Shown piece after piece: positions 58,116 to 64,000 of a stretch of DNA of 64,000 nt (the stretch's first letter is position 1; the number at the start of each line of letters is the position of its first letter). Origin of the DNA: Mycolicibacterium komossense (GTDB taxonomy: Bacteria; Actinomycetota; Actinomycetes; Mycobacteriales; Mycobacteriaceae); NCBI RefSeq assembly GCF_025822605.1, contig NZ_JACKTY010000033.1:310509-374508 (forward strand), given 5' to 3'. A program made the position numbers and the translations under genes. A model generated the notes under the pieces. That model was not told the origin of the DNA. It made no database searches and saw only the letters and a list, made by a program, of their open reading frames with translations.

Positions 58116-58163
58116 CTGGAGTGCACGCGATTTGGCCGCCGCGTGCGGACAGCTGGCTGCCGA
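58071..58163. repeat. 29-bp direct repeat duplicating the rlmN C-terminal codons
   Basis: Bases 58071-58099 recur exactly at 58135-58163. In copy one the rlmN frame continues DEGGR-stop; in copy two the same codon register would continue EKG-stop. The copies are 64 bp apart, so the second is one base out of frame and lies after the stop. Confidence 0.85.
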
Positions 58164-58182
58164 GAAAGGCTAGCGGGTTCGG

Positions 58183-58440
58183 TTACTGCCTGATCCAGCC
58201 GCGCTTGCGGCCCCACATGTCCCGGATCAGCACGATGGCGGCCAGGATGGCGAACACGATCAGGAAAACGTCCTCGACGTGCCCGACGTGGTTACCGCGG
58301 AGCATGCAGAGCAGGAAGACGATGCCGAAGAACCCGGTGATATGCCAGGTGCGGTAGTTGATCTTGCTCCAGCCCCACTTGGCCGACGGGACGTCGGCGG
58401 GGTCGACGCCGTCGTAGCGCTCCACCTCGGTGCTGACCAC
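58183..58440 (-). CDS. DUF2631 small membrane protein (Rv2876 homologue)
   Basis: Small protein of 85 residues with two predicted membrane helices (ITGFFGIVFLLCMLRG and VFLIVFAILAAIVLIRDMW) after a polar N-terminus containing SAKWGWS. It resembles the actinobacterial DUF2631 family; M. tuberculosis Rv2876 lies in the same neighbourhood. Start GTG 58440. It is convergent with rlmN. Function unknown. Confidence 0.82.
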   Translation of the reverse strand: MVSTEVERYDGVDPADVPSAKWGWSKINYRTWHITGFFGIVFLLCMLRGNHVGHVEDVFLIVFAILAAIVLIRDMWGRKRGWIRQ

Positions 58441-58503
58441 GGCGACTCCTCACGGTAGGACTGAAATCTGCGGGTAATGCACGCCAATTCTGACATACGG
58501 CTC

Positions 58504-59811
58504 TCAGCCGATCTCGCCGTAGCGCCGCAACGCCTCTTCGCGTTCGCTGCGGTGATCGACGACCGGGTCCGGGTATTCGGGAGTGCCGAGGTCGGTGACC
58601 CAGCGCCGGACATAGTCGCCGTCCGGGTCGAACTTCTTGGCCTGCGTGTCGGGATTGAACACCCGGAAGTACGGGGCGGCGTCGGTGCCGCAGCCCGCGG
58701 CCCACTGCCAGCCGTGCTGGTTGCTGGCCATATCGCCGTCGACAAGCTGCTCCAGAAACCACCGCGCGCCCCACTGCCACGGCAGGTGCAGATCCTTGAC
58801 CAGGAATGAGGCGGTGATCATCCGGACCCGGTTGTGCATGAAACCGGTCTCGCTCAACTGGCGCATCCCCGCGTCGACGATGGGGTAACCGGTCTTACCC
58901 GCCTTCCACAGGTCGAACCGCTGTAGGGCGTCATTGTCGTCGTCGACCCGGATGGCGTCGAAGCTGTCATTCCAGTTCTGCCACGCGCTACGGGGCCATT
59001 CGGCGAGCACGGTGGCGTAGAAATCGCGGAACGCGAGCTCGCGCAGATACGCCTGCGGGCCGTCGCCGCCGGTGAGGGCGGTCGCCATCGTGCGCGGGTG
59101 GATGTTGCCGAAATGCAGGTAGGCCGACATCCGACTAGTGGTGTCCAGGTCGGGTCGGTCGCGGTCGTCGGCGTAGCCGGCCAGGTCGGCGTCGACGTAG
59201 TCCGACCAGCGCTGCCGTGCCGCCGCCTCGCCGGCGCGCAGGCTCAGTTCGGTGCCGGGGTCGGGGATGTCCCAGTTCTTGCCCGCGCCTGCCGACGCGG
59301 CGTCGGCGGGGTCGATCCATCGTGCCGATGCCGGCCCCGATTTCGCGGGTGAGCGCCAGCCGTGATCGCGCCAGCGGCGGAAGTACGGGGTGAAGACTTT
59401 GTAAGGGGTGCCGTCGTCCTTGGTCAGCCGGCCAGGGGACACCAAGTAGGCCGAGCCCGTGGCATTGAGCGGGATGTCGCCCAACGCCGCTCGTACCGCC
59501 TCGTCGCGGCGGCGGCCGAACGGGGAGAAATCGGCCGAGATGTGCACGGCCGTGGCCTCGATGGCCCGCGCCATCGCCGGGATCCGGGTCTCCGGCCTGC
59601 CTTGGCTGACCAGCAGTCTGCCGTCGAGAGCGTCGCGTAGTTCGCGCAGCGAGTCGTAGAGGAACTGCAGCCGTCGCGGCCCCGAGGAGGCTTTCAACCG
59701 TGGGTCGAGCACGTAACAGCCGAGCACCTCGCCGTCAGCCGAAGCAGCGTCGATCAGGGCGGGGAGGTCTGCAGTACGCAGATCGCGGCGAAACCACAGC
59801 ACCGTAGTCAT
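58504..59811 (-). CDS. phr: Deoxyribodipyrimidine photolyase
   Basis: DNA photolyase of 435 residues that repairs UV-induced cyclobutane pyrimidine dimers with blue light. The N-terminal antenna domain starts TTVLWFRRDLRTADLPALIDAA. The FAD domain shows TSRMSAYLHFGNIHPR, VDAGMRQLSETGFMHNRVRM, FLVKDLHLPWQWGARWF and MASNQHGWQWAAGCGTDAAPYFRVFNP, typical of class I CPD photolyases. ATG 59811 is chosen. It is divergent from the deacetylase gene, with 46 bp between starts. M. tuberculosis lacks photolyase; environmental mycobacteria commonly carry it. Confidence 0.93.
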   Translation of the reverse strand: MTTVLWFRRDLRTADLPALIDAASADGEVLGCYVLDPRLKASSGPRRLQFLYDSLRELRDALDGRLLVSQGRPETRIPAMARAIEATAVHISADFSPFGRRRDEAVRAALGDIPLNATGSAYLVSPGRLTKDDGTPYKVFTPYFRRWRDHGWRSPAKSGPASARWIDPADAASAGAGKNWDIPDPGTELSLRAGEAAARQRWSDYVDADLAGYADDRDRPDLDTTSRMSAYLHFGNIHPRTMATALTGGDGPQAYLRELAFRDFYATVLAEWPRSAWQNWNDSFDAIRVDDDNDALQRFDLWKAGKTGYPIVDAGMRQLSETGFMHNRVRMITASFLVKDLHLPWQWGARWFLEQLVDGDMASNQHGWQWAAGCGTDAAPYFRVFNPDTQAKKFDPDGDYVRRWVTDLGTPEYPDPVVDHRSEREEALRRYGEIG

Positions 59812-59857
59812 GGCTTCCATGCTGCCCTGTTCCGCGCCGACTGAAACAATGCCTGCC

Positions 59858-60781
59858 ATGACGCTCGGCCACACAGCAGGGGATTACCCGCGGGACATGA
59901 TCGGCTACGGGCCCAACCCGCCGCATCCGAACTGGCCCGGGGGAGCCAACGTCGCCGTGCAATTCGTCCTGAACTACGAAGAGGGTGGTGAGAACAACGT
60001 CCTGCACGGCGATCCGGCCTCGGAGACCTTCCTCTCGGAAATCGTTGGTGCGCAGCCATATCCGAACCGTCACCTGAGTATGGAATCGCTCTACGAGTAC
60101 GGTTCGCGAGCCGGGCTGTGGCGGGTACTGCGGGTCTTCGACCGCCGCGAACTGCCGCTGACCATCTTCGGGGTGGCGCTGGCGCTGGCCCGCAACCCCG
60201 AGGCCGTCCACGCATTCCTCGAACGCGGCGACGAGATCGCCTGCCATGGGTTGCGCTGGTGGAGCTACCAGCTGGTCGACGAGCAGATCGAACGCGAGCA
60301 CATGGCCGAGGCGGTGCAGATGCTGACCCAATTGACCGGGTCGGCGCCGTTGGGCTGGTACACCGGCCGCGATTCACCACACACCCGCGCCCTGGTGGTG
60401 GAGCATGGCGGCTTCCTGTACGACTCGGACTCCTACGCAGACGACCTGCCGTACTGGACTGTTGTCGGCGGCCGTGACCACTTGGTGGTGCCTTACACGC
60501 TGGACACCAACGATATGAAGTACGTGTCGGCCAGCGGATTTCCCAGCGGGGCAGAGTTTTTCACCTACCTGCGGGATGCATTCGACGTCCTCTACGCCGA
60601 GGGCGCCGCGGGCGCGCCGAAGATGCTGTCCGTCGGTCTGCACTGCCGACTGGTCGGGCGCCCCGCCCGCGTCGCCGCCCTGGAACGCTTCCTGGACCAC
60701 GTGCAGTCACACGACAAGGTGTGGATCACCCGTCGAGTCGACATCGCCCGACACTGGGTGGAGCACTTTCCGCCGCGGTAG
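59858..60781 (+). CDS. Polysaccharide deacetylase-family protein (PuuE-like)
   Basis: Carbohydrate-esterase-4-fold protein of 307 residues close to PuuE, a cofactor-free allantoinase-type enzyme: MIGYGPNPPHPNWPGG, VQFVLNYEEGGENNVLHGD, HLSMESLYEYGSRAGLWRVLR, ACHGLRWWSY and WYTGRDSPHTR are the group's hallmark segments. These enzymes hydrolyse allantoin or related C-N bonds rather than sugar N-acetyl groups. No other ureide gene is adjacent, so allantoin is only one possible substrate. It is convergent with the secreted HExxH-protein gene, with 1 bp between the stops. Confidence 0.85.
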   Translation: MTLGHTAGDYPRDMIGYGPNPPHPNWPGGANVAVQFVLNYEEGGENNVLHGDPASETFLSEIVGAQPYPNRHLSMESLYEYGSRAGLWRVLRVFDRRELPLTIFGVALALARNPEAVHAFLERGDEIACHGLRWWSYQLVDEQIEREHMAEAVQMLTQLTGSAPLGWYTGRDSPHTRALVVEHGGFLYDSDSYADDLPYWTVVGGRDHLVVPYTLDTNDMKYVSASGFPSGAEFFTYLRDAFDVLYAEGAAGAPKMLSVGLHCRLVGRPARVAALERFLDHVQSHDKVWITRRVDIARHWVEHFPPR

Positions 60782-60782
60782 C

Positions 60783-62483
60783 TCAGGCGGCGATCAGGCT
60801 TGCGGTGACGGACGGCGGGACTGCGGCCGGTGCCAGCGACTGCGGCGCGGCCACTGTGTAGCCCAGGTCGGTGAGGATGCCGATCTCGATCGGGCTCAGC
60901 GTCCGGACACCCGGACCCGTACCTGTATTGGCATTCATCAGCTTCTGCTGATCGCCGGTGAACGTGTCGTCGTCCAAGTGGGTGACCGAGCTACCTCCAG
61001 ACCAGACCTTGGGTGTGTACAGCGGCACCGGCTTGCCGTAGGCGGCGGTTGCGTTGGCCCCGCCGAAGAACAGGCTGCCGACGCCCCCGGTCAGAAGGGA
61101 GTTGTACTTGGGATTCCAGCTGCCGTTGGTGTTGAAAACCTTTGTACCGTCGGCAGTCACGATGAGTTTAGCGAACAGTGGCCAGTTGTCGCCTTGGTCC
61201 GCCGGGGGTGGATCCATCAGGGTTTCGAAGCCGAAGGTATGCAAGATCTCGTGCATCATCGTCGAGGTGAAGTCGTACTGATCTTCACCCACGGTGTTTC
61301 CGATCGCCCAATCCTCGGCCCAGTTGACGTCGATCGTGCCGTCTACTGCCGCCCCGTTGGAATCGACACCGGTGAGCAGTTTGTTCTGCACTACCGTGGG
61401 GTAGAAGCCGGCTGCCGAACTGATGGTCGGACTACCGCCCGAGGCAAAGCCGGTGCCGTACAACCCGATGATGTTGTAGCTGAGTGTGACCGGCGTGGTG
61501 ACGGTGAAGTACTGCACCAGATCGTTGGCCGCATCTTTGAGCGCTTGCCGGCGCTCCGGGGTCCAGTATTCCGAGCCGTCGCCGTACCGGAAGTCGAATG
61601 TGATGGCGCCCTGGTTGATGACGGAGGTGGCCGCGGTGCTCGGGGCGCGGAAGAGGTCGAGGACGTTGATGTGCAGTCCGGGGTCGGCGGCGGAGACGGT
61701 GAAGGTGTCGACGCCGGTGAAGCCTGCGCCGGGCGTATAGGTGTAGGTGCCGTCCGGATTGAGCTGCACGGTACCGGTTTTGGGGGCTTTGGTTAGCGTG
61801 TAGACGATCCTGTCACCGTCGGGGTCGACGGCCCCGATGGTGCCGACGATCAGGCCGCTGATCTTTCCGGTCACCTGCACGGGCTTGACGGTGGGGGCTT
61901 GGTTGAGGAAGGTGTTGCGGACCAGCACCAGTCCGCTGTTCAGGAACTCCTTGACTCCGTTGTCCACGGGTAGCCCGGCGATGGTGGTCTGCGCAGCCGA
62001 CATGAAGTCGGCGATCTCCTTGGCGACGGCTTGACGTCTGACGTCGGGGTCGACTGTGGGAGTTGTCGATGACACAGTGGTTCTGCCGGACGCCGCGGTC
62101 GAACCGGAGCTGGCCCCCGACGATGTCCTGGTGCGGATGAGAGTCGCTGTTGCCGTGGGTGTTTCAGTTATGGCGGCGCGGCTGCGGAGGGTCGAGGCGG
62201 GTCGGGCGGTAGCCGGGGCTGCCGTCTTTTGGATACTCTTCGGTGATGCAGCGCCGGAGCGGCCGGCGTGGCTGCTGTGGGTTGCCGGACCCGCCGATGT
62301 TGACGATTGACCGGTACTGTCCGCGGCAGCTATCCCGGTCTGGGGTCCGATCAGTGACCAGCCCACCAACGCCGCACCCATACCGGCAGAGGCTGCGCCT
62401 ACCTGCAGCCAGCGCCGGACGGCGAAGCGCTCCGCCCGCGACGACCCGCTTCGTGTGCCCGATCGATTCGTCTTCGCCGCCAC
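60783..62483 (-). CDS. Secreted HExxH metalloprotease-like protein with Ig/cadherin-like domain
   Basis: Predicted exported protein of 566 residues. A basic N-terminus (RSGSSRAERFAVRRWLQVGAA) and hydrophobic stretch ending ...GIAAADS is a mycobacterial long signal peptide. A Ser/Thr/Ala-rich linker (about 65-165) follows, then a bacterial Ig/cadherin-like domain (VDPDGDRIVYTLTK to GVDTFTVSAAD). The C-terminal about 270 residues hold the zinc-protease motif MMHEILHTFGF. The expected third ligand of metzincins (HxxGxxH) is not present at its place. GTG 62483, preceded by GGGGG, is chosen. Protease activity is inferred only; the protein is probably secreted or surface-bound. Confidence 0.8.
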   Translation of the reverse strand: MAAKTNRSGTRSGSSRAERFAVRRWLQVGAASAGMGAALVGWSLIGPQTGIAAADSTGQSSTSAGPATHSSHAGRSGAASPKSIQKTAAPATARPASTLRSRAAITETPTATATLIRTRTSSGASSGSTAASGRTTVSSTTPTVDPDVRRQAVAKEIADFMSAAQTTIAGLPVDNGVKEFLNSGLVLVRNTFLNQAPTVKPVQVTGKISGLIVGTIGAVDPDGDRIVYTLTKAPKTGTVQLNPDGTYTYTPGAGFTGVDTFTVSAADPGLHINVLDLFRAPSTAATSVINQGAITFDFRYGDGSEYWTPERRQALKDAANDLVQYFTVTTPVTLSYNIIGLYGTGFASGGSPTISSAAGFYPTVVQNKLLTGVDSNGAAVDGTIDVNWAEDWAIGNTVGEDQYDFTSTMMHEILHTFGFETLMDPPPADQGDNWPLFAKLIVTADGTKVFNTNGSWNPKYNSLLTGGVGSLFFGGANATAAYGKPVPLYTPKVWSGGSSVTHLDDDTFTGDQQKLMNANTGTGPGVRTLSPIEIGILTDLGYTVAAPQSLAPAAVPPSVTASLIAA

Positions 62484-62627
62484 CGTTACCCCCGATTGTG
62501 CCTGGATTGTCCGGTCGACACGGTATCTGACGGCTTGCGCGCACGCGGCGGATTGTCGCAGCGTGCGCCAATTTCTGCCTGAGCTCGGCGTTAGGGCGAC
62601 ATCCACCTGGAGCAGAACGAAACTGGG

Positions 62628-62998
62628 CGCCGAACGCACGCCGGGCTATCCAGCGGCCAAGGCCGCACTGCGCGCCTACCGCAAGGGCTTGGCAAATGAA
62701 CTGGTGCCCAAGGGAATCCGGGTCAGTACCGGGTCACCCGGGTTCATCCAGACCTCGGCAGTCGAACGGCTGATCGACCGGATCGCTGAATCGGGGTGGT
62801 ATCGAACGGCCGGCTGCGTTGCAGGGTGTGATGGCAGCGCTGGGTCGCCTCCCGCTCGGGCGTCCGGCTCTGCCCCACGAAATCGCCGATGTGGTCGCCT
62901 TTTTGGTGTCTGATGGGGGCGTCGGTGGTGGGGGCGGACCTGGTAGCGGATGGCGGGGCGGTCCCCACGGTGTGGGAACCGCCCCGCCGTCGACGTGA
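62628..62998 (+). pseudogene. Decayed short-chain dehydrogenase/reductase (C-terminal remnant)
   Basis: The C-terminal half of an SDR enzyme is readable over three frames. It begins GYPAAKAALRAYRKGLANEL (the YxxxK motif, with Tyr kept), continues KGIRVSTGSPGFIQTSA, shifts frame near 62810 to GVMAALGRLPLGRPALPHEIADVVAFLVSD, then shifts again to VVGADLVADGGAVPTVW. The Rossmann N-terminus is missing; the upstream DNA belongs to the divergent secreted-protein gene. So this is a truncated, frameshifted relic. Its 3' end has become the terminator hairpin of the fasciclin gene. Confidence 0.85.
62952..62988 (-). terminator. Strong hairpin downstream of the fasciclin gene
   Basis: A 17-bp nearly perfect GC-rich inverted repeat (62952-62968 with 62972-62988) with a 3-base loop, 12 bp past the fasciclin stop on the minus strand. 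There is no T-run, so it may stabilise the 3' end rather than terminate by itself. Confidence 0.6.
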
Positions 62999-63000
62999 GA

Positions 63001-63615
63001 TCACATACCGGCCGGCGGCATCAGGACGGTGTCGACCATGTACACGGTCGCGTTGGCGGTCTGAACGCCCCCGCAGGACACCGAGGAGTTATCGACCTTG
63101 AGGTCGTTGGCCATCCCGGTGACGGTCACGTCCTGGCCCTCGACGGTCTTGTGTGTGCCGACGACCTGCGACGGGCTCAACTGACCGGGCACCACGTGGT
63201 AGGTCAAGATGCTGGTCAGCAGCGGCGCGTCGGTCTTGAGCTTGTCGACGGTGGCGGGATCGAGCTTCGCGAATGCCGCGTCGGTCGGGGCGAACACGGT
63301 GTAGTCACCGCTGTTCAGGGTGTCCACGAGATTGACGTCGGGGTTCAGCTTGCCGGAGATCGCGGAGGTCAGCGTGGTCAGCATCGGATTGTTCGACGCG
63401 GCAACCGCGACCGGATCCATGGCCATGCCGGCGACGGAGCCGGGTCCGGTCGGTACCTGGGCGGCGTAGCTTGCACACGCCGGACCGACAAGGCTTTCCG
63501 CGGCGACCGGGGGAGCGGCATTGGCGACGGTCATCGAGCCCGCCAGCAGTGCTCCTGCGGCGAGTCCGGTGAGGCCGGTGACGGTGAAGGTTCTGGAAAG
63601 GGTGTGAGTTTTCAT
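63001..63615 (-). CDS. Secreted fasciclin-domain protein (MPT70/MPT83-like)
   Basis: Exported protein of 204 residues. A signal peptide (about 1-31, ending SMTVANA) has no lipobox cysteine, making it MPT70-like (secreted) rather than MPT83-like (lipoprotein). The mature part has one FAS1 domain: PMLTTLTSAI, LNSGDYTVFAPTDAAFAKL (FAS1 H1 box), ILTYHVVPGQL and ANATVYMVDTVLMPPAG (H2 box). Two Cys (in GPACASY and SVSCGG) match the MPT70 disulfide arrangement. The role in mycobacteria is unknown; M. bovis homologues are major antigens under SigK control. ATG 63615. Confidence 0.92.
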   Translation of the reverse strand: MKTHTLSRTFTVTGLTGLAAGALLAGSMTVANAAPPVAAESLVGPACASYAAQVPTGPGSVAGMAMDPVAVAASNNPMLTTLTSAISGKLNPDVNLVDTLNSGDYTVFAPTDAAFAKLDPATVDKLKTDAPLLTSILTYHVVPGQLSPSQVVGTHKTVEGQDVTVTGMANDLKVDNSSVSCGGVQTANATVYMVDTVLMPPAGM

Positions 63616-64000
63616 GGGAATTATCGACTTTCGTTGTGCGGACGGGACGCGGTGGTAGTCCCGGTCGTTCAGATAACTATTCGGTGCTGATTGAGTTTCG
63701 GATTGGCAGTTATTCCGAGAGCTCGCGAAGCCGCGAAATACCGTCGGCCGTAGGTGAATGAAAAGGCTTGCAGTCCTTGATTGGCTGCAGGTCACGGCGC
63801 TCATGGGCGGTGCCACCGGTCTCCAGGTAAACACTCTTGGCGCGGTAATTCAACTCCGGTGCCGATTTCCGTTGTCGGAAAACGAATTCTGCGGTGTAGA
63901 TCGGCAAATCGGCGATGTGGCAGTGCTGTTGCTGAGATTGGCTGCTACGGGCCGCGAAATATGTTGTCCCACAGCGCTGGTGAGGAAAAGACAGGGCAGC
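63616..64000. other. Upstream region of the fasciclin gene, no other gene seen
   Basis: This 385-bp region to the window end is more A+T-rich than the rest. It contains a possible ECF-type promoter for the fasciclin gene (63678-63706). A 65-codon minus-strand frame at 63710-63907 lacks codon bias and family similarity, so I do not call it. Confidence 0.5.
63678..63706 (-). promoter_or_regulatory. Possible ECF-sigma promoter of the fasciclin gene
   Basis: On the minus strand CCAATCC (63706-63700), a 16-bp spacer and CGAATA (63683-63678) resemble an extracytoplasmic-function sigma promoter. In M. tuberculosis the homologous genes are SigK-dependent. I have not been able to compare it with a verified SigK consensus. 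Confidence 0.3.

Noticed and set aside
63710..63907. 65-codon minus-strand frame upstream of the fasciclin gene
   Set aside because: No ribosome site, no codon bias, no family; it overlaps the expected promoter region.

Overview
The window is a high-GC actinobacterial chromosome segment. Its backbone order (acyP-smc-ftsY-amt-glnB-glnD-ffh, then rpsP-KH-rimM-trmD, lppW, rplS-lepB-rnhB, yraN-yifB-dprA-viuB-xerC, rpsB-tsf-amiC, pyrH-frr-cdsA, rlmN, and an MPT70/83-like fasciclin protein) matches the Mycobacterium tuberculosis block from about Rv2922c back to Rv2873. Extra oxidoreductases, transporters and catabolic genes lie between backbone genes, and pknI is absent where M. tuberculosis has it. 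This suggests an environmental, probably rapidly growing mycobacterium (Mycolicibacterium-like). That is inference from gene order and family features; no database search was run.

Layout. 1-12.3 kb: chromosome condensation (smc), an unusual type 2 isopentenyl-diphosphate isomerase gene on the opposite strand, the SRP receptor and SRP GTPase (ftsY, ffh), and between them the nitrogen module amt-glnB-glnD behind two GlnR-like boxes. 12.3-19.2 kb: accessory metabolism (amidohydrolase plus cyclase-family hydrolase, a divergent TetR/FAD-monooxygenase pair around a perfect 19-bp palindrome, a DD-carboxypeptidase, a sulfite-reductase-type diflavin reductase, an NTF2-like protein). 19.2-25 kb: the ribosomal/tRNA-modification operon, lppW, rplS and secretion/RNase H genes. 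25-35 kb: a quinone-reductase-like enzyme, DNA uptake/recombination genes, a siderophore-interacting flavoprotein, and rpsB-tsf-amiC.

35.1-52.8 kb is the main accessory island, set between amiC and pyrH. A two-gene minus-strand cluster encodes a 2399-residue dimodular NRPS (C-A-T-C-A-T-TE) and an FAD monooxygenase fused to a degenerate condensation/PapA-like domain. By hand reading, the first A domain carries the EntF-type serine code exactly and the second is close to published proline codes. A Ser-Pro dimodular NRPS with a starter C domain, a TE and an FAD monooxygenase is the arrangement known from bacterial pyrrolizidine alkaloid and brabantamide pathways, so this is a candidate mycobacterial member of that family with a novel fusion. 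Diverging from it are a MacB/FtsX-type ABC transporter, an APC permease and a copper amine oxidase in one operon, then a DUF1254/DUF1214 protein.

52.9-64 kb: pyrH-frr-cdsA, a divergent LysR/EamA-exporter pair, rlmN, a DUF2631 membrane protein, a DNA photolyase, a PuuE-like deacetylase, a secreted HExxH protein, a decayed SDR gene and the secreted fasciclin protein. Gene ends here show recent rearrangement: a 60-bp tandem duplication at the tsf stop codon, a 29-bp duplication of the rlmN 3' end, and several tail-to-tail overlaps.

I recognised no tRNA, rRNA, CRISPR array, transposase or replication origin.
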